A stretch of 64,000 bases of DNA from the NCBI GenBank assembly GCA_022539475.1, contig VCMS01000122.1:1-64000 (forward strand). The letters are read 5' to 3'. The translations under genes and the position numbers were made by a program. The notes under the pieces are model-generated. The model worked only from the letters and a program-made list of their open reading frames with translations, was not told the origin of the DNA and made no database searches. Origin of the DNA: Gracilaria domingensis (taxonomy: Eukaryota > Rhodophyta > Florideophyceae > Gracilariales > Gracilariaceae). Positions 12,518 through 23,760 of the stretch are shown piece after piece (the stretch's first letter is position 1; each line of letters opens with the position of its first letter).

Positions 12518-14575
12518 ATGACGTCCCCTCAGGGTTCTACCGACCACTTGGTTCTTCCACGCAAGCGGCTTTCGCCTCCGACTTCGGATATAACTCCTCC
12601 TTCTCCTCCGATACCTCGGCGTTCGCTGCCAGTCTCAACTGCTTCTTCTCCTCCCTTAGCAGGAATGAATCCGAACCCGTTCCATACCAACCCGCTCCCG
12701 GGGAACTCGTCGTCAACTCCGCAAGCGGCGTCTGAGGTGCCCTCGGGCAGTGCGTCACAACAAGGACATCCTCCTCAAGGCCCCTCCCAATACTTTGGTG
12801 GGTTTCAGTCAGCTCCTCTCCCTCAAGGGAATCCGTACGGTGGTCCGCTCAACCAACCCTACGCGGGGTACAACCATCTCGGATTCTTCCCTTCTCAAGC
12901 GCAAGCTCCTGTCCCGCAAGCGGTGGCTCCTTTCAGCTTCTACGAGGCGTATCCCCATCCGGGTGCTCCTCTTCCGATGCCTCCGGCTCCTCCAGTTGCT
13001 CCTACTCAGCAGGCTTTCGATCCTAACGCCATTGCTTGGAATGCCGAGCAGGCTGTCCCGTTGACGGTGAACCCCCGTGGGTGGATTAGTCGTGAGTCCC
13101 TCGTGAATCGGGATATACGCCGCGAGGGCCTTATCTTCTCCCGCGCGCCGTGGTTCCACCCGACAGCGGTTGCCGATGAGGCTCTCATCGATTCTTACGC
13201 CGTGAACGGAATGCTCCCAGGTGGGATCCCCCGAGATGCAGTACGCTCCCGCGAGTGGCGAACCCGCATTGCGGTAGAACCTCACTTGCTCCGATGTGAA
13301 CGCGGGGAGTCCCTTGACCAAGCGCGTGGGGAGATGGCTCGTTTGGCTTACTCCAGGGTTGGAAGGTTGCGATATGATCATCCGATTCCGGCAGAATTCG
13401 ACTTCGACGTGTCGCACTATCGTACCTACGGGGAGGTCTCATATGGAAACGCGTTGGCGGAGTTTCCGGAAGCGGAGCATCGGTATCACTTGGGTGAAGT
13501 GGATCCTGATATCCTCCTGTGGAGTCGTCCCTTGCTGAGGGCAGAGTTCCGATACCTGTCACGGAGTAGGCGTCACAACCGTGATCTCTATGATTTCGAG
13601 AGGCGGGTCCGGTTTGAGCGGAATGCGCGCTCCCGTCGGGGACTTCTGATTCCGTATCCAAATTTGGAGGTCGATCGTTTGCGCTTCGATGCCTTACCGT
13701 CCCGATACGTGGGCCTTCCATCGTGGTGGAGTCGGGTAGAGGTCCCTGCGGGGTGTTTTGCTGAACTCCCGCCGAGCATCTACTATATCGGCTCGCGGTT
13801 GATAGACAATCCCGACTCGGGCTATTGGTCGTTGGTACTCGCCGAGTGGGCTGCCCGCGTCGCGGTTCACCTCCTGTGGGATGTCTATGATCACTTCCGC
13901 TTGTGGTATCTTCCTCCAAATTTGAGGTGGCTCCTTCGAAGGATTGATCTCGTTACCCCCTTGGGTTCCGAGGCTAACCAGGAAGAGGTTGGGGAGTTGT
14001 TGGATGTAATCGACAGGGTCGATTGGGACCGAGTTCCGGTAGCTTGGCAGCCTGACAGGCGACAGCGTTTCCGCGACCGATCACCGGGGCGAATTTCCAC
14101 CCGTTCCGGGGTCTGGGTGTACTACGACCCATGGGAGCGCCAGCTCATCTCTCAAGAGCAAGCGAACGCGATGGCCGCACTTCCCCGCGCTATGCCGGTA
14201 GGTCACCCAGTTGGGTTTGTGTTCCCTGAGGACTATGCCGTGCCCTCGGATGTCCCTGATCCAATGGTGGATAATGATGAGATCGCCGTCGTTGCCGGAA
14301 CAGGCCAACTCACTGGCATTCCGAATACGGACCCGAACGCAACTGCGGTCCCAACGGAGGGCGCTCCTGCCCGTGAGGGATGCTCCTTGATAGCTCCCAC
14401 CGCACAACCGGCAAATTGGGCCGGAAGCGTGGCTTCCCTTCGGGCCGATCTCCAGGCTCATGGCGTGCCAATCCCTCCGGGCGTGAACACCATCGCAGGG
14501 CTAGCGGCCCTCGCGAGCGAGTACTTCTCACAGAATCCCAACGCGGGAAGCGGTGCTCCCTCCACTGGCGGTTAG
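12518..14575 (+). CDS. Antisense ORF of element A2, conserved protein of unknown function
   Basis: A 685-codon ORF running opposite to gag-pol, starting 70 bp inside the 3' LTR and ending at the spacer after pol. Residues 1-180 are Pro/Ser/Gln-rich and probably disordered. Residues about 185-490 are conserved with the antisense ORFs of A1 and B and include SRAPWFHP, RPLLRAEFRYL, AELPPSIYYIGSRL and AEWAARVAVHLLWDVYDH. The tail is acidic and Ala/Pro-rich. The central part is rich in Trp, Tyr and Arg and looks folded. I see no known domain: it is neither an envelope protein nor a duplicated gag or pol domain. Extra ORFs between pol and the 3' LTR, some antisense, are known from certain plant gypsy elements such as Grande. 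The frame looks whole. Confidence 0.7.
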   Translation: MTSPQGSTDHLVLPRKRLSPPTSDITPPSPPIPRRSLPVSTASSPPLAGMNPNPFHTNPLPGNSSSTPQAASEVPSGSASQQGHPPQGPSQYFGGFQSAPLPQGNPYGGPLNQPYAGYNHLGFFPSQAQAPVPQAVAPFSFYEAYPHPGAPLPMPPAPPVAPTQQAFDPNAIAWNAEQAVPLTVNPRGWISRESLVNRDIRREGLIFSRAPWFHPTAVADEALIDSYAVNGMLPGGIPRDAVRSREWRTRIAVEPHLLRCERGESLDQARGEMARLAYSRVGRLRYDHPIPAEFDFDVSHYRTYGEVSYGNALAEFPEAEHRYHLGEVDPDILLWSRPLLRAEFRYLSRSRRHNRDLYDFERRVRFERNARSRRGLLIPYPNLEVDRLRFDALPSRYVGLPSWWSRVEVPAGCFAELPPSIYYIGSRLIDNPDSGYWSLVLAEWAARVAVHLLWDVYDHFRLWYLPPNLRWLLRRIDLVTPLGSEANQEEVGELLDVIDRVDWDRVPVAWQPDRRQRFRDRSPGRISTRSGVWVYYDPWERQLISQEQANAMAALPRAMPVGHPVGFVFPEDYAVPSDVPDPMVDNDEIAVVAGTGQLTGIPNTDPNATAVPTEGAPAREGCSLIAPTAQPANWAGSVASLRADLQAHGVPIPPGVNTIAGLAALASEYFSQNPNAGSGAPSTGG

Positions 14576-15008
14576 CCCCTCATGAGGTCTTCCTCCAATC
14601 TTAGAGTGTCTTGTGATAGTTTCCAATTAAAGCCAGCTAGTGGCAAGTTTTCCCTTACCCTCGTCGAGGTATGCTTCTCGGCGACGAGCTTCTTCTTCTT
14701 ACTTCTTCCTCTTCCTTCTTCAGGACCTTCTCCTTCTTCCTTCCATAGGATTCTCAGCATCCTTCTTCTCTTCCCTTCCATGGCTTCTCGGCGTAGATAT
14801 CTTCTTTCTCCTTTTTAGGCATTTTCTACTTTTCCGCAATGCGGCATTGTCCCGATAATTCGGTGGTTACTACTACTAACACTTCTCTCCTATTATACAG
14901 AGGATCTCTTCCTACTTCTTGACTTCATCTTCTCTTCTCGAGCGTCACTCTTCTCTTCTTCAAACCGCAGAGCGGGCACGAGAACTGTAAACTGCACCGG
15001 TTAACGGG
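14576..15008. other. Spacer of A2 between antisense ORF and pol
   Basis: No gene is seen. The + strand is rich in CTTCTTC-type pyrimidine runs (about 14680-14820), the counterpart of the purine-rich spacer in element B. Confidence 0.6.
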
Positions 15009-18000
15009 CTACCCCACCATCGCATTGTCCAACGTTGGAGGCAATGGTGTCCGAGACCGGCGATGATACGACAAGACCTTGGACCTAGGGAGGTGTTCAA
15101 TTGGCTCCCAAGTGTCCTCCTCTGGGGAATAGCCGTACCAACGGACTCTATACAGTAGCTTCCCTTCGGGGCTTTTCTCGTGTTCCACGATACGATCTAC
15201 CACGAATTCCTGTGGGTATACGCCATCCTTGGCATCTCCTGGTGCTTCTCCCGACATTGGGCAGTGATGTCCAGTGGTACCCACGCGGGTTAGTGGTCCT
15301 TGGAGGCGTTGAACCGATCTTCGGGGCGGTGGACAGGTGGACTTCGGTCTTCTCAAGCCGTCCTGACGGAGTGCGCTAACTCCCGAAACGGGCGTCCAAT
15401 TGCCTCACAAGTGAGTTCAACCGAAAACTCTCGATCTCCGGAGTCCGGCGAGCTCCTTTCTTTCCCAAACGGGCGGCCAACCGACGAACGGTAGCGTCCG
15501 TTTTGCGGAACCACTTTCACTTTGGTCGCAGGAGAGCCGTTGCGACGGAGAAGTAGCCTACAGCACTCCCTGTGCAGGGCGGCGGAACGCTGGGCCACGG
15601 CGCATATCCGGCCGTGCACTCCATTTTCATTGGATGGTGGCGCGCGCGTGTGTGCCACACATCCCGTGAACGGTATCTACAGTGTCAGTTTCCGGCAAGC
15701 GGTCGCTAAGCGGCGGGCACCACTCTCCAGCAATGGCATGGGATTACAGTATTCAATCTCGAATCTCCCGCCATAGGGCTGCGCATGCGCGCGGTGCCAT
15801 TTACCGTAATTCCGGGTCCGACGCACTATAGCGTTCCGTCTGCTAAGCAGCGCCCTTCATGGGACTTCTCCACTTCCTGACCAAGGCTTTCCAGCACAAT
15901 CCACAAGGATTCTTGTCTTCTTAACTCTCCCACTGCGGGCTATTCCCAGGTAGGCTATGCGTCACTTTCCATGCCGCTTCGTCCCGCGAAGGGGTCAGCG
16001 GATACTGCACGTTTGCGCGAGCGAGTTACAGCGCGTTCCAGCGACTTGGATTGCATCTCAACGGGGCCACTAACATCCTTAGCAGCAGCACTCCCAGCAG
16101 GGGATTCTTCACTTCTTCTGACTTCGTTCCTCGCCGAGGTTTCGGAATCACGCGACGTAGCGCCAGCGCGATCGTTCCCAGTGGGGGATTCCATCTCACT
16201 CTGAGACTCAGCACCTCGGGTAGGTCCAGCGGATGCCGGAGCAACCGGAGCGCGATTTGCACTGTCCTCCCCTTCCTTAGGGTGCGATACGGCTTCCGCA
16301 TTTCGCGCCAATACCGTAGACGAGGGGTGAATCTCATGTAACTCAGTAGAGGGTGTAGGTGTAACCCGTGAGAGTCCGGGGTTATCCTTGAGCAACTCTG
16401 TTGTTTCAGGCAAGTCAGCGAGACCGCGCTGCGGGTGGGGCAAAACTGATGGACGGTTTGCTGCAGTACCCGTCTGTTCGGTAACTTGATGCGACGATGG
16501 ACCGTTTCCGGTATCCGGCGCGGCGATAACTTCCTGTATAGGGCTCGGTGCGCGATATACTCGATCTCGCGATACCCGCTCGTGCTGATTATCGATATCA
16601 AGCACGACGGTAGTCTCCTGTATGGATACAACCCGATAGGGGCCACTGGCGATTGGAGAGAGCTTATGGCGCTTCTCCTTCTCAGGATTGTAGTACTCCT
16701 TCCTGAGGAACACATAATCATCAACCCGAAGCTGCGGTAGCGGCCTACGGATTCGGCTATCGAAATTGCGCTTGTAGGCGAGTTGAGCTTTCTCCATAGA
16801 GCGCTTAGCAATAGGCACCATCGTGGTTAACCATTTCTTCCACGCTTCGCGGTGTAGCCTCGGTGTCGAGTACTCGTCCATGGTTGGCTGTGCCTCAATG
16901 GCAAGAGGAGGTGGTCTCCTTGACAGGACTAACTCGAAAGGGGACAACGACGTTACCCGATGTACCTGGGTGTTGTACGCGTATGTAATGGCGTCTGTGT
17001 ACAAATCCCAAGTCTTGGGGTGTTCCGCAACGTAGGATCTCAATGCACCAAGAATGGTTCGATTAAATCTCTCTGCCTGACCATTAGTTTGGGGGTGATA
17101 CGTTGTTGTGAACAGGTTCCTAATGTCGAGGATGCGACAAACGTCTTGGAAGAATTTCGACGTGAACTGGGAGCCGTTGTCGGAGAGCACGTGTACCGGT
17201 GGTCCATAGACAAAGACCCAGTGGGTAACAAACGCCTGAGCCACAGCAGCAGCAGTTATCCGCTTGAGCGGCACAGTCCGTACCAGCTTTGAGAAGCGAT
17301 CGGTGATCACCAAGAGGTATTGATTCCCTTGCGAGGTTTTGATCAATTCGCCAAGAATGTCAATGGCGACAGACTCTAGCGGCGCCCTTGCAGGGAATAA
17401 CTTCAACTTCTTTGAATGCTTCCTCAGCTTGATGTCGTTTTTGGCACATTCCTGACAGGATCGACGTACTGCATAGCAGTCGAATGCCATTGCAGGCCAG
17501 TAAAAATCCTTTCTCAATGTGAGATACAACTTTCTTCCTCCCGGATGGGCTCCCAGCTTCACATAGTGAGAGAGGTGAAGAACCCGACTCTGTAAGAAGT
17601 GCGGCACCACTATTTGTGGGTTCGGTGACACCTTTCTTATTAAGTAGCCTTGATTATTCACCTGAAAGGGCAAGTGGTATCCACCGTTCAGACGGGCTCG
17701 TACCTGTGTACAGAAGGGGTCCATCTGCTGTTCCCGTATCATCTCCTCGGGCGTGATGGGTATAAATGACCCGGTACCCGGTTCAGTGGGTCGTGTGACA
17801 AGTATATCGTCACAAACGTCATCCGTCACAATTTCCATACTCCCTTCGAGGTCGCCAACCATAAAACATGGGATGTCGGCGTCCTCGGTAGGCTCGGCTT
17901 CAGCTGATGTGCCCAAACGGGATAGGGCGTCCGCCTGGAGGTTAAGGGAGCCTTTCTTGTACACTACTTCGAAGTCGAATTCCGACAGTCGGAGTCTCCA

Positions 18001-20436
18001 CCGCATCAGGCGTCCCGATGGTTCGGTGATTTCCATCAGCCAGCGAAGGCATTTGTGGTCGGTGTGTACACGAAAGTGGGTCCCCATCAAATATGGTCTG
18101 AGTGTCGACAATGCCCAGACTACGGCAAGACATTCCTTCTCGGAAACTGAGTAATTCCGCTCATGAACGTTTAGCGATCTCGACCAGTACCCAATAGGGT
18201 GTCGTTCCCCGGTCTCATCGGTTTGAAACAAAGCGCACCCAACCTGGTTTGCGCTAGCGTAAGTGTCGACCTCATAGGGTAACCCAGGTTTGGGGAGAGC
18301 CAGAATTGGCGGAGACGTCACGGCTTCAACCAATGCCGCGAACGCGTAGGCCTCTTCGCCTCCAAAGGGGTGCAATTCAACAGGTTTTCCTTTCGTAAGG
18401 AGCTTGTTCAACGGTGAAGCAATGTCCGCGAAGTTCGGAACGAAACGTCGGTATACGTTACACAGTCCTAAGAAGGATCGCAGCTCTGTTTGAGTTCTCG
18501 GGTGTTTCGCCTCCTTCAAGGATTTGACCCGCACTTCATCGACTGAAAGCTTTCCGGGACGGATTATGTGACCCAGATACTTGACCGATTCGGTGAAGAA
18601 CTCGCACTTCTTGAGTTTCAATGTTATCCCTGCGTCACGCAGTACTCTCATAACGTCCCGCACATGGGTCAGATGATCATCCAGATTGTTGGAAAAAACG
18701 ACGATATCGTCCAGATACACCAAACATGTGGTCCACTTAAATCGCGCTAGTAAGATATCGACCGCACGATGTAGCGGGTGCATTAGTTAACCCAAAGGGC
18801 ATTCTCCGGAAACGGTATAGGCCTTGATGGCATACGAACGCCGTCTTATCCCGGTCTTTCTCCCTAATGGGAACCTGCCAGTATCCCCAGTTAGCGTCAA
18901 GGGTGGTGAACACGTTCGCGCTCCCAAGAGAATCGATATATTCGTCCATCCGGGGTATCGGATATACATCTTTCACTGTCACCGCATTCAACTTTCGGTA
19001 ATCGATACAAAATCTCCAAGATCCATCCGGTTTCGGAACTAGCACTACTGGTGACGCCCAAGGGGATTGAGCGGCCTCAATAACGCCAGCCCGCAACATC
19101 TTCTCAACTTGAGACTTCTATTCCTCCCGAGCCTTCGGTCCGGCCCGATAGGGGTGTTGTGCAATCGGCCGAGTGTTCGGAAGCAAGTCAATGCAATGCT
19201 CAGTTATTCCAATCGTTCCTAGAGTTCCGTCCCACATGGGAGTGAATTCCCGCAGCCTCTCGCGAAGCTTCTCCCGATGGGATTCCGGTACATGCTCCAA
19301 ATCAAGCTTCATCAATTCCTCAACAGGATCCTTCAAATCACTGCCAGGTGGCACAGGACTAACCTCTAGAGGTCTCGGATTGTCTGAACCCGAGTCTTCT
19401 TGGGCTTCTTCCGTATTCACGGCTTCAACAACTTGCGGTTCGGCGCTCTCTTCCCCCTCCTTAGGGTCCGACACTCCGAGAACCTTGGCGATAGGTATTT
19501 TCGTCGGAACGACCGCAGTCGGGTGTGGCAGCACAGTACCAATCACTTGGTTCTTTACCAGCCACTGAGTGGATTTTCCCAAGTTGGCGACCATGACCTT
19601 GAAGGGTTGATCTGGTTAGATAGTGACCACTCTATTAGCGAGAGCGATTTGGCGCTGTTCATATAAAGCCGGTAACGGTTGTATCGTGTGGAGGCCCCAT
19701 TGTTTGGTGTTGACGTCGACCCATACCTGGGATTCTGGGGGCAACTGCACGGACTTCGTGACGTGTAGTTTTGTCGACCCCATGCCATCGTTGGAGGCTT
19801 GTTGCGCGGCCGGCAGCGGTACGTGCTTCCGCGTAGCAGCTCGCAACGGTTTCCGAACAATCGGCAGTATTGACCCGTCTTCCATTTCCACTTGGCGTTT
19901 CCGCGGACGGATGGCTTCCACGAACCGATCGCAGAAGTCACAACCGAAAATAATCGGTGCAGCCAATGAGTCACAGACGACAAAATCAAGTTGTACCAAA
20001 CAATTTCCTAATCGTACAAGGAGTGTAATATAACCAGCCGTTCTCAACGGATTATTGTTCGCATCGGCGAGATTTAGAGCAGGGCCGAAACGGATTGTCT
20101 CCCGAAGAGTGGGCGGGATTAGCTTCTTGTTGATCAAGTTGGGGGCAGCTCCTGTATCCAGGACAGCTAATTGCCTAACCATGAATTGGGTGGACAGGCC
20201 AAGGTCGGCATACACCTTGTAGTTCCTCTTGGCCATTACCAGGATTCTATCCGGAGCACGGAAATTTCGGGACCGTACCCACGGGCGACAAAGAACACCA
20301 CAGTGTTCCGAATCTACGTCAGTGGCAGCCATCTTCCTTGTTAGGATTCTAACAGCCGGGGAGTGAAGCGGAGGCGCCTCGGGCGTCTTCAGCTTCGGCT
20401 CAGAAGACGCCCCTCCCGTTGGGGAGACTCCCAAGT
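15009..20436 (-). pseudogene. pol region of element A2, with chromodomain
   Basis: Reading leftward: aspartic protease (VLDTGAAPN near 20150), reverse transcriptase (YLDD near 18715), RNase H, integrase with zinc finger and DDE core (about 17600-16750), a shorter Ser/Thr/Pro-rich linker than in B, and a chromodomain near 15080-15220 (RVRWYGYSPEEDTWEP). Gag-pol read-through or frame change is usual in the family. Fossil; looks broken in about three places. Confidence 0.88.
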
Positions 20437-22548
20437 CTAGTTTTTCGGAGCAGGACCAGCCTGTCGTGGCCGATTCCCGTCCTGGGCACCAACTTGATGA
20501 CCGTTCGCGGGTTCGACTCTTCCTTCCATATTCTGGCCTACCACAGGAGCGGCTTGAGTCGCCATAGATCCACCACTCAAATGAACTGCCATTGCGTACT
20601 TTGCGCCTTCGTAGGAAGTTCTCGGCACACGAGCTTGGTTCTCTGGGGAGAGAGATTCGAACTGAGCGATGATTTTCGACCTTTCCCGCGAAGGGAGCGT
20701 ACACTGCGTTGAGATATGCCCATATTGGTAACATTCATAACAGATAACTGGGGTCGAATAGTCCTGTGGACCTCTATCCACACGACTCTGCGGGGTGTTA
20801 TCCCTCCATCCTGGGCGAGTAAACCTCATGCCACGACCTCCATAGGGGATTGGCGCTGCCGGAACCCGGTGTCCTTGCGCATAGAATGCGGGATCCGTTT
20901 CCGAAGACGGGACAGAGGTGGACGGGAGGTCAGAAGTACCCATAGAGTCGGGGTTGCTACCCACGAGGTTAACGTTATCGTGATCCAGATTGGAACCATT
21001 CCCATCAACCTGGGCAGAAGAATAATCCGATTCTTCGGCGAAGAGTACCTTACGAGGTTTGGTTCTAGAGGGACGCCTAGCTCGGAGCGTTTCACCTTCG
21101 GCTTGGGCATACTGTACTAATTCCAGGTAGGTCATCTTCCTATTATTCTCCCGATGTCGGGCGACAAGTGCCCGTATTTGGGAATCCAACCCATCCACGA
21201 ACAGGGAACATCTCTCTCCCGAGGAATGTACATTACCGCAGCGGTGGAAAGCCTTATTCAGGCGCGTTGAATAAGCTGTTTCCGTTTCTCCCGGACGTTG
21301 CTTCGTATCCCTTAAGGCGGAAGTCGCCTTTTGGATGGCATGACCAGTAGCATATGACCTTAGGAGGTAGTGTACCGCTTCGGGCCAACATGTAACTCCC
21401 CCTTCCGAGGCTCTTGACGATCCGCGGACGGAATTAAACTGATCTTCTGCCAAACCTTTGAGGTAATACGGGAGGGCTACGTACGCCTGGCCCTCGCTCA
21501 TTCCGAGTATATCAGCTTCTTGCACAAACCTTGCGAGGAAGTCCAGGACCAGGATAGGGTCCTCTCCTGCAAACTCTCTCTTATTCAGAGTAACGCCGAG
21601 TTTTCGGATGTAGTCCCGGACCTTTCCGGTTCCCCTTGAGGTCCGAACTTCGGAGGTATCCTTAAGTCGATAATAGCGATATGAAAGCAACTTCCGATAC
21701 AGCGGATTAGATGGCTTCAACTCCTTCAAGCCAGGGTGCTTCTTCCCCTTCTCCCGGGTGCGGATTGCTCCCTGAGAGGTAAAAGTAACCTTGGACCGTG
21801 ACTTCGATGAACGGGGACGCCGACGTCGGCTATCATCCGAAGAGTCGGAGGACGACGACGAGGACGAACTGTCCGAACTACTTCCGGAGTCGGAGTCAGA
21901 CACATCCGAGTAATTACGGGAATCCTTCATGGACCTACGACGGCTTCTCCTAGTGGATTGGCGAACTGAACTTTCGTCCTCCGAACTGTTCCGCCCGGCG
22001 GCTTCTGCTTCCTCGTCTATCAGAATGGTGGCTTCGAGGGTGTCCAAGCGTGCGTGGATCCGTTCCACGGCGGCTTGAGTATCCTCTCGTACGAGGCGGT
22101 TTTCCTCCACATAAGCCCTTGGGGAGCCGAAGCACTCCATGAGTGAATTCATCTCCTGCCTCAGGATACGCACCTCTCCTGAGACGTCCTTATCTAGGAG
22201 TTTATAAACCTGTCGACGGAGTTCCTCGACTGACTCAATGAGGGATATGTGGGCAGCGTTAGCAATACTAAGGCGAGTGCCCAGATTACTGTACTCCTGA
22301 GAGTCAAGTCTTTCCGGCGGTGCGGCAGAGGGTGTCTCCACGACTGGAACTTCCTCTTCAGGTTGTGGTACTGCCTGCGGAGGGAGTTCTATAATCTCCT
22401 GTCCATCAACTGATGCATTCCGGTTCTCGGGGTTGTCGCGATTACTTCCCGATCCAGGGACCGATATTCTCGAGCGGGTACCACCTGACCGCGCAGGGGC
22501 ATTCAAGGTAACCGACCTTCCTTTCGAGGAGGTAGCTCGGCGTGGCAT
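20437..22548 (-). CDS. gag region of element A2
   Basis: An open frame of about 700 codons starting at the ATG at 22548 (MPRRATSSKGRS). It has a predicted coiled region, a Ser/Asp-rich patch and a basic Arg/Ser/Lys stretch, then the gag core (AGEDPILVLDF, GMSEGQAYVALPYY). A CCHC knuckle (CYECYQYGHISTQC) lies near 20730-20775. The gag of element B is clearly homologous. Confidence 0.85.
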   Translation of the reverse strand: MPRRATSSKGRSVTLNAPARSGGTRSRISVPGSGSNRDNPENRNASVDGQEIIELPPQAVPQPEEEVPVVETPSAAPPERLDSQEYSNLGTRLSIANAAHISLIESVEELRRQVYKLLDKDVSGEVRILRQEMNSLMECFGSPRAYVEENRLVREDTQAAVERIHARLDTLEATILIDEEAEAAGRNSSEDESSVRQSTRRSRRRSMKDSRNYSDVSDSDSGSSSDSSSSSSSSDSSDDSRRRRPRSSKSRSKVTFTSQGAIRTREKGKKHPGLKELKPSNPLYRKLLSYRYYRLKDTSEVRTSRGTGKVRDYIRKLGVTLNKREFAGEDPILVLDFLARFVQEADILGMSEGQAYVALPYYLKGLAEDQFNSVRGSSRASEGGVTCWPEAVHYLLRSYATGHAIQKATSALRDTKQRPGETETAYSTRLNKAFHRCGNVHSSGERCSLFVDGLDSQIRALVARHRENNRKMTYLELVQYAQAEGETLRARRPSRTKPRKVLFAEESDYSSAQVDGNGSNLDHDNVNLVGSNPDSMGTSDLPSTSVPSSETDPAFYAQGHRVPAAPIPYGGRGMRFTRPGWRDNTPQSRVDRGPQDYSTPVICYECYQYGHISTQCTLPSRERSKIIAQFESLSPENQARVPRTSYEGAKYAMAVHLSGGSMATQAAPVVGQNMEGRVEPANGHQVGAQDGNRPRQAGPAPKN

Positions 22549-22745
22549 ACTGCAGCTTGCCAACCGAACTCGGGGGCTATTACGCGAACAAATGCGAGAC
22601 TTCCAAACTGCAGCCAGAAAAAAGGGGTGAGAGATCTCGTATCACAACCAGGTGAACGTGGCCGCGACCTTCAATCTCCCAAAAAGGGAATTCCAAGTGT
22701 CCAGATTCCAAGCGACACAACAAACCCAGTTATGGTCCTCCACCG

Positions 22746-22763
22746 TTCTAGGTCGAGAGACCA
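22746..22763 (-). other. Primer-binding site of A2
   Basis: On the - strand it reads TGGTCTCTCGACCTAGAA, three bases inside the 5' LTR. It differs at two positions from the site of element B (2088-2105). Confidence 0.7.
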
Positions 22764-22766
22764 AAA

Positions 22767-23755
22767 TGTAGAGCAAAACCCTGCGCTAGGCGCGATGGGG
22801 AATCTCCACTAGGATGTCCGAGTCCTACTCCCTGGATGAGATAGAAACAGCGGCAGAACCCTCTGTCCGTGCTCGAGTCGCGAGACAAGCCGGGTGTAAG
22901 ACCGGAGACGGTGACTGGATATACCTACAGAGGTGAGATGCAAAGAACGGTGTAGATCCAGAGGTGAAGTGTGATCCGAACCTGGAGAGATGGAGAAAAA
23001 GGGGACCGTGTCAATGGGGGGGGAGCTCACGGTGCAACCCACCGGAGCGAAGCTACGGACCGTGCCAACCGGCGGAAACAGGTCCGATAGCGGAGCGACG
23101 CACAAGGGCGTGCCAAAAATATACCCAATACTGGGGCGGAAGCAATACCTGAACCAGGTGAACGGGTGACAACAACAGCCACGAAAATGAACAACAAAAT
23201 ACAATGACAACAACAAGGGACCGATACAACGGTAGATAAAACAAAGGTTCCAGAGATGGCAAGATGCAAGCTTCCTAAGTGACCCTGAGGGGTAGTAGTG
23301 CCGAAACCAATCGTGGTTACTCTCCGAGGGGAGTGGTAAACCTACGTAGGCAGCTGTCTACTATAGCCCGATCCTGAACAGGACGCGACTCAGTTGTCCA
23401 TTTACTCGTCGGCTCCAGGGTGAGATCACCCGAGTATATATACTATTACTACTACGGTATCTACAATGCACACCTCCCGAGGGTCATACACGTGGACGAC
23501 CCACTGTCAGGGTGTGGGGTATTCCCCAACGGGCGTGGCACAAATATCTAACTAGCCAACTCCACCACGTGGCCTACTATCACACCCACTAGGCACTTCC
23601 CATGCAGGGTCTACCTATTAAGGGTCCAACCAAACCATCCCAACAATACCCAAAATTAAGGGGAGTTTTCATAACTTAGCCACGTCACCGGCCATCAGTA
23701 CCATCTCATTATGAGAACCGTGATGCATCCGATAGCGGAAAGCCGTTGCTCCACA
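22767..23755 (-). repeat. 5' LTR of A2 (989 bp)
   Basis: Ends TG...CA, same length as and about four differences from the 3' LTR at 11460-12448. It is followed on the right by the target duplication. Confidence 0.93.
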
Positions 23756-23760
23756 CAACG
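23756..23760. other. Target-site duplication of A2, right copy
   Basis: CAACG, identical to 11455-11459. Confidence 0.9.

Larger units (their letters stand above)
11460..23755 (-). mobile_element. Family-A Ty3/gypsy chromovirus, full length (copy A2)
   Basis: A 12.3-kb element on the - strand. In element order it has a 5' LTR (22767-23755), primer-binding site, gag, pol with chromodomain, spacer, an ORF antisense to gag-pol (12518-14575 on +), polypurine tract and 3' LTR (11460-12448). Both LTRs are 989 bp and differ at about four positions as I read them, so the insertion is young. It lies within the antisense ORF of element B and is framed by the duplication CAACG. The pol region looks broken in about three places; gag and the antisense ORF look whole. 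Confidence 0.93.
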
